Source: Micromonospora sp. WMMD1128 (GTDB lineage: Bacteria; Actinomycetota; Actinomycetes; Mycobacteriales; Micromonosporaceae). From it: a stretch of DNA of 64,000 nucleotides. The notes beneath the pieces were generated by a model. That model searched no databases. It was not told the origin of the DNA and saw only the letters and a program-made list of their open reading frames with translations. This document shows positions 8,818 to 17,024 of this stretch, in pieces; the first letter of the stretch is position 1; the number at the start of each line of letters is the position of its first letter. A program made the position numbers and the translations under genes. The stretch covers positions 3,733,501 to 3,797,500 of the forward strand of contig NZ_CP114902.1 in the NCBI RefSeq assembly GCF_027497235.1. Direction: 5' to 3'.

Positions 8818-10095
8818 CTAGCGCGACGGTGCTGTCACCGTCACCCCGATCTCGGGAAGGCGAACCGTGCCGTCGGCGTCCGCGTGCCAGCGCCAGCGGG
8901 CGCCGGGTAGCTCGCCGAGCACGATCGCGACCTGCCCGCTGCCCGGCCCGCACGCGGCGAGCAGATGACCCGCCTCCTCGGCCGACGGCGGCTCGGGGAG
9001 GACCACCAGCGCGGTGAGGGCCCGCCGGTGGGCGGCCAGGCGCACCATCCCGTCGTCGGTGCCGGGGCCGCGACCGGTCAACCGCAGGTCGGTCACCGAC
9101 CCCATCCGTACCGCGGTGGAGGGCAGGCCCGGCGCCTCGCCGCACAGTCCCGGCACCGACAACACCGGCAGATCCGGGCGGAACCGCGTCAGGTCGGCGA
9201 GGAGATTCGCCAGGACGTCGATGGCGACCCCGGCGGATCCGCCGATCGCGAGGACCCCGTCGAGCCAGGTGAGGTCCACGAAGAGCGCGCCCTCCTCGCC
9301 GCCGCCGACCCGAACCAGGCAGGGCGCGACCGCGTCGTCGGCAGCAGGGCGGTCGCCGGTCGCCTCCGCGGGGCGCGTCCACATCCCGTCCGTCTCGGCC
9401 TGCCACGGCGTACGGGGCGCGTGCTCCGCGGTCACCCACGCGGTCACCGTGCGCTCGCCGACGCGCAGGGCGTACGCCTCGACCTGGTCGGCGGTCAGCT
9501 CGGCGGCGGCGTGCCAGGCCACCAGGGACCGGGCCCGGTCTGCGGCGAACTCGGCGGAGAGTGCGGCGCGTACCCGCATCCGCTCCTGGATCTGGCGGTG
9601 CCAGCGGGCGTTCTCACGGTATGCGTGGTAGCGGCCCCGCACCCGGCGCACGATCCGGCGCCGGAAGATCACCAGGAGGCTGAGGAGCGCCAGGATCACC
9701 GCGCCGACAAGCGCGGACACCACTTTCCAGGTGAAGTACGAGGGTCCGCCGGTGTCCGGGGCCGACCCGACCCGGCCGAGCCGGACGTCCGGGCCGCTGG
9801 CGTCGGCCGGCAGCAGCAGGATCCACCCGGCGCGGACCTCGCCGGAGTCGGTGAGCGCCCCGCCGTCGCTCTGCGGCCGACCGCGGTTCAGGCCGAGGAT
9901 CTCGCCGGCGCGAGCGGGGTCGCCGAGGGTGCGCTGGGCGATCTGCGGCAGGGAGTCGGGACGCCCGCCGTTGTCCCCGGGTGCGCGTACCACAGCGACC
10001 TTGACGACATCGTCCGCGGCCGCCGGGGCGGCGGCCGGTGCGACGAGGGCGACGGTGAACACCGTGGCCACCAGCAGCAGCATTCGTCGGATCAT
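8818..10095 (-). CDS. Membrane protein with signal peptide, LysM-like domain and cytoplasmic domain of unknown function
   Basis: A 425-residue protein not assigned to a named family. A signal peptide (MIRRMLLLVATVFTVALVAP) is followed by an extracytoplasmic region whose LPQIAQRTLGDPARAGEILGLN suggests a LysM-like fold, then one transmembrane helix (about residues 125-150) with an RRRIVRR positive-inside stop, and a soluble C-terminal domain of about 270 residues. The latter resembles the alpha/beta domain that trails LysM-BTAD regulators of actinobacteria, a weak inference. The start overlaps the upstream lipoprotein stop (ATGA), so the pair is coupled. Its position beside a type VII locus suggests an envelope accessory role, not proven. 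Confidence 0.7.
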   Translation of the reverse strand: MIRRMLLLVATVFTVALVAPAAAPAAADDVVKVAVVRAPGDNGGRPDSLPQIAQRTLGDPARAGEILGLNRGRPQSDGGALTDSGEVRAGWILLLPADASGPDVRLGRVGSAPDTGGPSYFTWKVVSALVGAVILALLSLLVIFRRRIVRRVRGRYHAYRENARWHRQIQERMRVRAALSAEFAADRARSLVAWHAAAELTADQVEAYALRVGERTVTAWVTAEHAPRTPWQAETDGMWTRPAEATGDRPAADDAVAPCLVRVGGGEEGALFVDLTWLDGVLAIGGSAGVAIDVLANLLADLTRFRPDLPVLSVPGLCGEAPGLPSTAVRMGSVTDLRLTGRGPGTDDGMVRLAAHRRALTALVVLPEPPSAEEAGHLLAACGPGSGQVAIVLGELPGARWRWHADADGTVRLPEIGVTVTAPSR

Positions 10096-11135
10096 CGGGC
10101 CGGGGTCCAACCCTGAGCGGCGGCACTGGCGATGATCGTGTCGGTGCTCTTGTCCGCGACGTTGCGGTAGAGCGGCGATCCGTCCAGGGTCACCTGCCTG
10201 GTGCCGTCCTTGCGGCGCATCCACCAGACCCGGTCCGCGTCGATGCCGTCGAGCTTCACCTTGCCGCCGCTCGCGGCGACCACCGGCTGCCACCGGGCCG
10301 CGCAGGCGCCCGTGCAGTTGCTGGTCGGCGGGTCGGTGACGTCGTCGTCGAAGCGGTAGATCGTCGCACCGTCGTCGTCGACGACGATCGGTCCGGCCTT
10401 GCTCTTCCTGGCGGCCAGCGTCCGGGTCCGATCCGGCGGCGCGGCCTTGACGACCGCCGTGGCGATCAGCGAATCGATCGCCCTGCCGTCGGGCGCGAAC
10501 GCGAACCAGGCGTTGTCGATGCCCTGGCCGTTGAGGTCACCCGGCACGGTGTCCCCGGCGAACCGGTAGGCCGGCCAGCCGCCGATGGTGACCTGCACGC
10601 CGCCGTCCGGCCGCCGGATCGCGCCGATGTCATCGGTCTTCATCCCGTCGACGAAGACCCGACCTCCGGCCTGGATCAGCAACGGCGGCCAACTCCTGAC
10701 GCACTCTCCGGCGCACGTCGAGGTCGGCGGTTCGGCCGAGTCGTCGGCGAAGCGGTACAGGGTGAACCCGGTCACGTCGGTCACGGTCTCGCCGATGGAT
10801 GCCTTGTTCGTGGAGAGCTGGACCCACTTCGCCGGCGCCGGGGCGGTGGCCGTCGAGGGCTGCACGGTGGGCGTCGAGGGCCGCGCGGTGGCCGCGGGGT
10901 CGGCCGGCTCCGCCGTGTCCGAGGGTTTCGTGGTGGCCGCCGGGGGCGCGTCGTCGGCACGGCCGTCGCCGGTCAGGCCGGCACTCGCGGCCGGCTCGTC
11001 CACCAGCTGGATCTCGCCGCCGGCGAGGACGGGTGCCGGCGCCGGGGCGTTGGAGTCGCTGCCCGCGCAGGCGGCCGCGAGGAGCACCACCGCGGCGAGC
11101 GGGACGGTCAGTGCGCGGGCCGGGGTCCAGGCCAC
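10092..11135 (-). CDS. Lipoprotein with secreted PF03640-type repeats
   Basis: A 347-residue lipoprotein (lipobox AAAC after LLA) with a Ser/Thr/Pro/Ala-rich spacer and then repeats of the secreted PF03640 family. These are recognisable from FTLYRFADDS with STCAGECVRSWPPLL and, near the C-terminus, ATIYRFDDD with SNCTGACAARWQPVV, each carrying a Cys-x3-Cys pair that could form a disulfide or hold a cofactor. The molecular role of the family is not established; related lipoproteins occur in actinobacterial envelopes. It begins a three-gene minus-strand unit with the LysM-like protein and the flavocytochrome reductase, which hints at extracytoplasmic redox chemistry. Confidence 0.82.
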   Translation of the reverse strand: MAWTPARALTVPLAAVVLLAAACAGSDSNAPAPAPVLAGGEIQLVDEPAASAGLTGDGRADDAPPAATTKPSDTAEPADPAATARPSTPTVQPSTATAPAPAKWVQLSTNKASIGETVTDVTGFTLYRFADDSAEPPTSTCAGECVRSWPPLLIQAGGRVFVDGMKTDDIGAIRRPDGGVQVTIGGWPAYRFAGDTVPGDLNGQGIDNAWFAFAPDGRAIDSLIATAVVKAAPPDRTRTLAARKSKAGPIVVDDDGATIYRFDDDVTDPPTSNCTGACAARWQPVVAASGGKVKLDGIDADRVWWMRRKDGTRQVTLDGSPLYRNVADKSTDTIIASAAAQGWTPAR

Positions 11136-11258
11136 GGTGACACCTCCGGATTCGGTTGACAGGTACGGTCTGCACGACCCACCGACCGGTCCGGTTCGGC
11201 GCGAGTGGCACAGCTCACATTCGGTGAACCGCTCGGCGCATCCGATCGTGAAGCGCCC

Positions 11259-11546
11259 ATGGCCAGATCAGACATCGTGGTCCCGGGTGAGGATCTCCAG
11301 CAGGCGGCGGAGGCGATGCGCCGGGTACTGCGGACCATCAACGTGAAGCGGAGTTCCGCGGACTTCAACCGGGTCGTCGGCAGCCCGGTCCGCGAGGCGG
11401 CCGAGAACTTCGAGGACCGCTGGGACGCCGGCCGCAAGCAACTGCGAGCGGAGTGCGACGACATCGTGCAGGCGATCGACATGATCCTCGACGCCTTCAC
11501 CACGGTCGACGAGCAGGGCGGCAACAGCCTGGGCGGCGGCAGGTGA
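11259..11546 (+). CDS. WXG100/ESX-like small helical protein
   Basis: A 95-residue all-helical protein of the size and pattern of ESX (WXG100) proteins: helix, turn, helix, with FEDRWDAGRKQL in the middle and a Gly-rich end (GGNSLGGGR). The Trp-x-x-Gly spacing is not the canonical W-x-G. ATG at 11259 is preferred because it opens the family-like stretch; a GTG 18 codons upstream is possible. It overlaps the next gene by 4 bp and lies in a type VII secretion neighbourhood, so it is probably a secreted partner protein. Confidence 0.65.
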   Translation: MARSDIVVPGEDLQQAAEAMRRVLRTINVKRSSADFNRVVGSPVREAAENFEDRWDAGRKQLRAECDDIVQAIDMILDAFTTVDEQGGNSLGGGR

Positions 11547-12142
11547 CCGCCGGGCACGCCCCCGGATCGTTCACCATCGAGGTGCCGGACGGCTGGCTCG
11601 ACTACGACCTCGCGGGGCAGGACTTCAGCCGGCAGCAGCGCGAGCTGCGGGCGGCGGCGACCACTCCCGAGCAGCGCAGCGCCGTCGACGACGCGCTGCG
11701 CCAGGCCCGCCGCCTGTTGCGCGCCGCCCGGCAACGGGGTGCCGCCTCCGCGGCCGGACTGATCGCCCGCGACGACGACGGCGGGCTGCTCATGGCGTTC
11801 GTCGGAGTGTTCGGGGTGACCGTCCCGGACGGGGCGCAGCTGTCCGTGGCCGACCTCGCCCAGCAGGTGTCCCGGCCCGCTCGCGTCGACGGTCACGGCG
11901 AGCGCACCGTCACGTCCACGACCATTCCCGGCGTCGGGGTCGTCGCCCGGATCACCGGCACCGAGATCGTCGAGCTGACCGGGTCCACGTCCGCCGTGAT
12001 GGTCGCGATGCACACGATCGTCCCGGTCCCGGCGCAGCCGGGGTCCTACCTGGTGGTCACCGGCATGAGCCCGAACCTGCCGCTCGCCGACGCGCTCCAC
12101 GACGTCTTCGACGCGATCACCGGCACACTGCGCTTCGCCTGA
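11543..12142 (+). CDS. Hypothetical protein coupled to ESX-like gene
   Basis: A 199-residue soluble protein starting at GTG 11543, which overlaps the preceding stop (GTGA). No signal peptide or membrane helix is seen. The pattern FTIEVPDGWLDYDL near the N-terminus and a C-terminal helix after GSYLVVTGMSPN are reminiscent of Mog1/PsbP-like folds, but this is only a weak resemblance. A charged Arg/Ala-rich helical insert (residues about 30-65) is unusual. Coupling to a WXG100-like gene suggests a chaperone or dedicated partner for type VII secretion, comparable in position though not in sequence to EspG. Function unknown. Confidence 0.65.
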   Translation: MTAGHAPGSFTIEVPDGWLDYDLAGQDFSRQQRELRAAATTPEQRSAVDDALRQARRLLRAARQRGAASAAGLIARDDDGGLLMAFVGVFGVTVPDGAQLSVADLAQQVSRPARVDGHGERTVTSTTIPGVGVVARITGTEIVELTGSTSAVMVAMHTIVPVPAQPGSYLVVTGMSPNLPLADALHDVFDAITGTLRFA

Positions 12143-12217
12143 CCGCGTGACCGCCTGACCGCCTGACCCCGTCCGACGCCGCTGAGCCGGCCCGACGCCG
12201 CCTGAGCCCGCCCGGGG

Positions 12218-12259
12218 CGTGGGGGCCGGTGGTGCCCGACGGCGCCACCGGCCCCCACG
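12218..12259. terminator. Bidirectional terminator between converging genes
   Basis: Perfect 15-bp arms (CGTGGGGGCCGGTGG and complement) with a 12-nt loop, followed on the plus strand by TTTT. It sits between the 199-aa gene and the 3' end of the EccC/EssC-like gene and can serve both. Confidence 0.85.
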
Positions 12260-12262
12260 TTT

Positions 12263-15200
12263 TCAGTCCGCCTTCGGCACCTGCACGGCGGTCAGCATTC
12301 CGTCGCCCAGGTGCAGGTAGGCGCGCCCCGGCTGGGCGGCCTGCCCGACGATGCCGCGCGGGATCCGCACACCGATCAGCTCACCGTCGGTGACGCTCTG
12401 CGGCCCGATCAGCAGGCCGGCCCGGTTGCGCTTGAGTTGCGTCAGCCAGCCGGCCAGGCCGAGGCTCAACGCCTCCGCGTTGCCGGCCACCACCAGGCCC
12501 CACCCGTTGCCCGCCGCGCCGCGGGCCAGCATGTTCAGGTCACCGTCGATGTCCGACTGGGCGAGCAGCTCGGCGTCGTCGATCACCACCGCCCCGGTCT
12601 CCTCCGGCATGCTCTTCAGCAACTGCCGGAAGTCGACCGCGGCGACGCCGGCGTCGGTCACCACCCCGGTCACTCCCGGCTGCCCGGCCAGGTCCCGCAA
12701 CGGCGAGCGACGCGGCGCCACCACCAGCAGCCCGGTGCCGTTGGCCAGCAACGAACGGGCCACCGTCAACAACGCGGTGCTACGACCCGACCGGGGCGGA
12801 CCGCCGATCGCGAAGGTCGGGATGTCGACGAAGTCCGGCCCGAGCGGGAGCACCTCGTCGCCGCCCACCCCGACGAAGGCGGTGAGGGCCCGGCCGTTCT
12901 CCGGCGCCATCCGGCGCACCTCGGCGTAGCCGATCAGGTCGGGCAGCGCCGCGAACCGGCGTGGCCGGGCCGCCGCCGGCACCGCCGCGTCCCGGTCGGT
13001 GAGCCGCCTCGCCCCCTCGGTCAGCGCCGCGGCCTGCCCCTGTCCCGTGGTGTCCGGGCCGAGCACCGCGATCTGCGCCTCGGCGTGGTCGGCGATCCGG
13101 ATCGCCCGGCCCGGCCCCTGCTCCGGCGGCACGTCCCGGAGGTTCAGGCCCAACAAGGAGTAGTCGCTGCGGTCATTGAGGCGCAGCACCAGCTTCTCCT
13201 CGGTGGCGCCGGCGAAGCGGCCCGAGCCGAGCACCTTGTCCCCCGCCAGCACGACGTGGACGCCCACCCCGGCGCCGTCGCGCAGCAACCGGGTCAACCG
13301 CTCCAGGTAGCTGCCGTTGTCGTGGGTCGCGAAGTCCCGCTCGAACACCTCGAACCGGTCCACCAGCAGCATCAGGTGCGGCAGCCGCTGCGGCGGCGGG
13401 GCGCTGCGCCGCTGCTCCGCCAGGTCCGCCACCCGCTGTTCGCCGAAGAGCGACTGCCGCCGGGTCAACTCGGTGTTGAACCACGTCAGCATGCGGTCCA
13501 GGCGCTCGGTCTGCAGCCGGTCCACCACCGCCCCGCAGTGCGGCAGGCCGGCCAGCGGCAGGAGCGCGCCGTTACCGCAGTCGATGGCGTAGACGTGCAC
13601 GTCGGCCGTGGAGTGCCGGACGGCCAGCGCGGCGGCCAGACTACGCAGCGCCTGCGAGCGACCGCTGCGGCTGGACCCGATGAAGAAGACGTGCCCGGTA
13701 CGGTCGGCGTCGAACAGCAGTGGCTGGCGGCTCTGCGCGGCCGGCAGATCCACGATGCCGTACGCGACCGCACCCAGGTCGCCCGGCACCGCCGCGACCG
13801 CCGGCTGCGGCACCTCCGCCCACTGAATCACCTCGGCCAGCGGCGGCAGCCACGGGCTGGGCTGCCGTGGCACACCCGTCCGTTCGGTCGCCGCGACGAT
13901 CGCACCGACAAGTTCCCGCAGGTCGGTGTCGGCCACACCGCCGGCCGCACCGCCCGCCGCGCCACCGGCGGCGGCCCGGGCCGGGACCGGGTCGCCCAGC
14001 CGGTTCCAGTCCACGTGGGTGACCTCGACGCGCACCTGGTCGGCCCGCGCCCCCGTCACCGGCCGTCTGCCGCCGATGCGCCCGGCCTGGAACGGCAGCA
14101 GCGCGGCGTACCCGAGACGGGCGTACGCCCGGCCCGGCGTGCGCGGCGACAACTCGCCCGCGTCGGGGGCGTCGATGATGTCCCGGCTCTCGCCTTGATC
14201 CGTGGTCCGCAGCGCGATACGCAGGTTCGTGTTCGCCCGGATGTCCGGGGTCACCGCGCCGGACGGACGCTGCGTCGCCAGCACCAGATGGATGCCGAGC
14301 GACCGGCCCCGCTGCGCGATGTTGACCAGACCGGTGACGAAGTCGGGCAGCTCCCGCACCATCGACGCGAACTCGTCGATCACCAGCACCAGCCGCGGCA
14401 TCGGGGGCATGCTGCCGTCCCGGGACCGGCGCTCCTGGTAGCGGACGATGTCGGAGGCGCCGGCACCGGCCAGGACGTGCTCCCGCCGGCGCAGCTCCGC
14501 GCCGAGCGAGGTCAGTGCCCGTTCCACCAGATGGGTGTCCAGGTCGGTCACCATGCCGACGGTGTGTGGCAACTGCTCGCACTCGGCGAAGGCGCTGCCG
14601 CCCTTGTAGTCGACCAGCACGAAGGTCATCTCGTCCGGTCGGTTCGCCACCGCCAGCGTGGCCACCAGGGTTTGCAGAAGCTCCGACTTACCGGCTCCGG
14701 TGGTGCCCGCGATCAGGGCGTGCGGCCCGTCCCGGACCAGGTCGATCGCGAACCGACCGTCCAGTCCGGCGCCGAGCACCGCCTCGGTGCTCCGCGGCCG
14801 GACCGCCCAACCAGCCTCGATCTTCTCCGGGGTCGGCGGCTCCAGGTCCAGGATGTCGAGCAGACGTGCCGACTGCGGCAGGACCGCGTCGTCTCCGTCA
14901 CCGGCCGCGCCCAACGGCGCCATGCGCCGGGCCGCCCGCTCGTACCAGCCGGCGTCCGGTTCGTCGGCGCGGATGCCGACGACCTGCGCCGCGTTGGCGG
15001 TACGCAGCGAGGCCCCAGCCGCGTCGGACACCACCACGGCCCGGCACTCCTCCGGCAGCAGCCGCTCCTGCGACTCCAGGCAGAGCACGTAGACGCCGAC
15101 CGCGGGCCCGTCACGCAGCAGGGTGACCGCGCCGGGCATCGACCGCAGCCGCCGCGCGCCGTCGAACACGACCAGGATGTCCGGCTCCCCGGTCGCCCCG

Positions 15201-16627
15201 CCCCGCTCGGCGCCGTTCTGCCGGTCACCGGCGGACCTCGCGGTGATCACCCGGTTCAGCTCGGCGATACGCCGCGACACCGACTCGGCGCTGGTGCCGA
15301 TCCGGAGGTACGCCTCCTCGCGGTCCGGGCGGACGTGGGGCAGCCAGCGCAGCCAGGACCAGCGCTGCTCGCCGGACGCCTCGGTGAGGACACAGATGCG
15401 CAGATCGTCGGGGCTGTGCAGGACCGCCGCCTGAGCCACCAGCCAGGGCGCCAGGCGGGCCAGACGGTCCCCGGCCACGCCGACCACGCCACTGCCGCGC
15501 ACGTCGAGGGCCACCGGAACCTGCCCCAGCTCGGGCACGGTGATCCGGCGATGCTCGTCAAGCGCCGGATCCTCCACCCGGACCGCCGACGGCATCGAGC
15601 AGGTGCCGACCCGCAGCGCGAGGAAGTCGTCGTCGCGCCACCGACGCTCCCACAGCCGCTCGCCGGGCAGGGTGGCGATCCGCCCGGTGGAGGCCGGATC
15701 CGGGTAGGCGTAGCGCCGGGCGCGCTGCTCCTCGAGAACGGCCTCGTCGATGTCGGCCCGCACCCGGGCGAGCTTCTCCTCGTACTCCTGCGTCTGCTCG
15801 GCGAAGCTCCGCCGGCCGCGCCGTCTGCTGCCGAACTGGGTCAGCAACGCGCCCAGGGGTGAGACCAACGCCAGGAAGATGAACCGCCAGTTGCCCGTCG
15901 CGAGGATGCCCACCAGTGCGCCGATCGCCGGCATCAGCAACAGCGTCACCAGCGGAACGGGACTCCGGTCCGGCGTGGTCGGCTCGACCGGCAGCCGGAA
16001 CTGCCCGCCCGGGATCTGTGGGAAGAACCGCGGCTGCCGGTTGAACTCCCAGGTGAAACCGTCCGACGCACGGGTCAACGGCGCCTGCATCGGCACCCCG
16101 GTCGCCAGTTCGAGCAGGATGCCGCCGATCGCCACCTGGCGGCCCGGCGGCCACTCGACGGTGCCGTCCAGTGCCCTGCCGTCCATCTCCATCGCCGCCA
16201 CGGCGGTCACCTCGACCGTCCGCTCGGCGGTGACCAGCAGCCGGGCGGCGACCGGCGGCGCATCGCCGGCCAACCGCACCCGGCAGGTGGACGCGCTGCC
16301 CACTTCGTACTCCCCGGGTGGCAGGAGCACGATCCCCCCGGCGCCCGGGCCACCCACCAGTCGCACCTCCACGGCGCCGGCCCGACCGGCCGGCGCTCGC
16401 GCCGGCCGGTTCAGCCCCAGCTCGGCACCCGCGCCGATGCTCGCCTCAGCGAGCGACCACCGCGGGTCCAGCGGGGTGACACCGTGAAAGAGCCGGCCCG
16501 GACGCCCGCCCACGGCACCGGCCAACTCGGCGGTGAACGCGCCCACCGAGGTGCCCGGTTCTGCCTCCACCACCAGCGCCTCGGCAGCCGGCGAGGCGTC
16601 GGACAGCACACTGACATTGAGCCGCAC
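12263..16627 (-). CDS. eccC: Type VII secretion FtsK/SpoIIIE ATPase, EccC/EssC-like
   Basis: The motor of a type VII secretion system, 1454 residues. Order: ubiquitin-like region (about 1-75, ending DPRWSLAEASIGAGAELGL); FHA-like region (about 85-175); two membrane helices (about 225-270); then three FtsK-type ATPase domains. Domain 1 has a full Walker A, GTTGAGKS, near residue 640 and LVLVIDEFASM. Domains 2 and 3 carry GSSRSGRS (near 982) and GPPRSGRS (near 1272), with Arg replacing the catalytic Lys, so they are probably substrate-binding or regulatory. The start is the GTG at 16627 because AAAGGAGGAGG lies just upstream; an in-frame GTG 11 codons earlier lacks this. The FHA-bearing N-terminus resembles EssC/YukBA more than mycobacterial EccC. 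Confidence 0.9.
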   Translation of the reverse strand: MRLNVSVLSDASPAAEALVVEAEPGTSVGAFTAELAGAVGGRPGRLFHGVTPLDPRWSLAEASIGAGAELGLNRPARAPAGRAGAVEVRLVGGPGAGGIVLLPPGEYEVGSASTCRVRLAGDAPPVAARLLVTAERTVEVTAVAAMEMDGRALDGTVEWPPGRQVAIGGILLELATGVPMQAPLTRASDGFTWEFNRQPRFFPQIPGGQFRLPVEPTTPDRSPVPLVTLLLMPAIGALVGILATGNWRFIFLALVSPLGALLTQFGSRRRGRRSFAEQTQEYEEKLARVRADIDEAVLEEQRARRYAYPDPASTGRIATLPGERLWERRWRDDDFLALRVGTCSMPSAVRVEDPALDEHRRITVPELGQVPVALDVRGSGVVGVAGDRLARLAPWLVAQAAVLHSPDDLRICVLTEASGEQRWSWLRWLPHVRPDREEAYLRIGTSAESVSRRIAELNRVITARSAGDRQNGAERGGATGEPDILVVFDGARRLRSMPGAVTLLRDGPAVGVYVLCLESQERLLPEECRAVVVSDAAGASLRTANAAQVVGIRADEPDAGWYERAARRMAPLGAAGDGDDAVLPQSARLLDILDLEPPTPEKIEAGWAVRPRSTEAVLGAGLDGRFAIDLVRDGPHALIAGTTGAGKSELLQTLVATLAVANRPDEMTFVLVDYKGGSAFAECEQLPHTVGMVTDLDTHLVERALTSLGAELRRREHVLAGAGASDIVRYQERRSRDGSMPPMPRLVLVIDEFASMVRELPDFVTGLVNIAQRGRSLGIHLVLATQRPSGAVTPDIRANTNLRIALRTTDQGESRDIIDAPDAGELSPRTPGRAYARLGYAALLPFQAGRIGGRRPVTGARADQVRVEVTHVDWNRLGDPVPARAAAGGAAGGAAGGVADTDLRELVGAIVAATERTGVPRQPSPWLPPLAEVIQWAEVPQPAVAAVPGDLGAVAYGIVDLPAAQSRQPLLFDADRTGHVFFIGSSRSGRSQALRSLAAALAVRHSTADVHVYAIDCGNGALLPLAGLPHCGAVVDRLQTERLDRMLTWFNTELTRRQSLFGEQRVADLAEQRRSAPPPQRLPHLMLLVDRFEVFERDFATHDNGSYLERLTRLLRDGAGVGVHVVLAGDKVLGSGRFAGATEEKLVLRLNDRSDYSLLGLNLRDVPPEQGPGRAIRIADHAEAQIAVLGPDTTGQGQAAALTEGARRLTDRDAAVPAAARPRRFAALPDLIGYAEVRRMAPENGRALTAFVGVGGDEVLPLGPDFVDIPTFAIGGPPRSGRSTALLTVARSLLANGTGLLVVAPRRSPLRDLAGQPGVTGVVTDAGVAAVDFRQLLKSMPEETGAVVIDDAELLAQSDIDGDLNMLARGAAGNGWGLVVAGNAEALSLGLAGWLTQLKRNRAGLLIGPQSVTDGELIGVRIPRGIVGQAAQPGRAYLHLGDGMLTAVQVPKAD

Positions 16628-16712
16628 TTCGATCCTCCTCCTTTCGTCAACAGCGGACACGCCCGGCGCGGATGCGCTCCGGGCGTGTCCGAGGGGTCTG
16701 CCGCCGCTGCCG

Positions 16713-17006
16713 TCAGCCGAGGCGCGAGCCGAGATCCTGGTCGGTGGAGGCGAACGCCTCCCCGACCGAACGGACGTAGTTGCCGATCCCCTGCAGGCCC
16801 TGGTTCACCTGGTCGAAGCCCTTGGCGAACTCGTCGAAGAAGGGCTGGAACCTCTGTTGTGCGGCCGGGGTGCGATAGCCCTGGGCGAGCAGGTTCTGCA
16901 CCTTGCCGCGCACCTCGACCAGCTTGTCCTGCAGTTGGGTGAAGTCGTTCAGCAACGCTGCCGACGTCTGGGCGGTCTCGTCGCTGTTGACCGCGAAATC
17001 GGGCAT
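16713..17006 (-). CDS. WXG100 family-like protein
   Basis: A 97-residue helical hairpin protein of ESX size. The N-terminal helix includes SAALLNDFTQLQDKL, the central turn reads AQGYRTPAAQQRF, and the second helix ends near LGSRLG. The family Trp of the W-x-G turn is replaced by Tyr (YRT), a diverged version. It lies directly upstream of the EccC/EssC-like ATPase, 85 bp from its start, as expected for a secreted substrate whose C-terminal helix docks on the ATPase. Preceded by AAGGAGTGTCACC before ATG 17006, a good ribosome site. Confidence 0.8.
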   Translation of the reverse strand: MPDFAVNSDETAQTSAALLNDFTQLQDKLVEVRGKVQNLLAQGYRTPAAQQRFQPFFDEFAKGFDQVNQGLQGIGNYVRSVGEAFASTDQDLGSRLG

Positions 17007-17024
17007 GGTGACACTCCTTGATCT

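Noticed and set aside
12140..12171. Tandem TGACCGCC-like 8-bp units after the 199-aa gene
   Set aside because: Four imperfect units beginning at the stop codon; too short and simple to assign a role.
12311..15862. Plus-strand open frame of 1183 codons
   Set aside because: Antisense to the type VII ATPase gene, with low-complexity composition; the opposite strand has all three ATPase domains.
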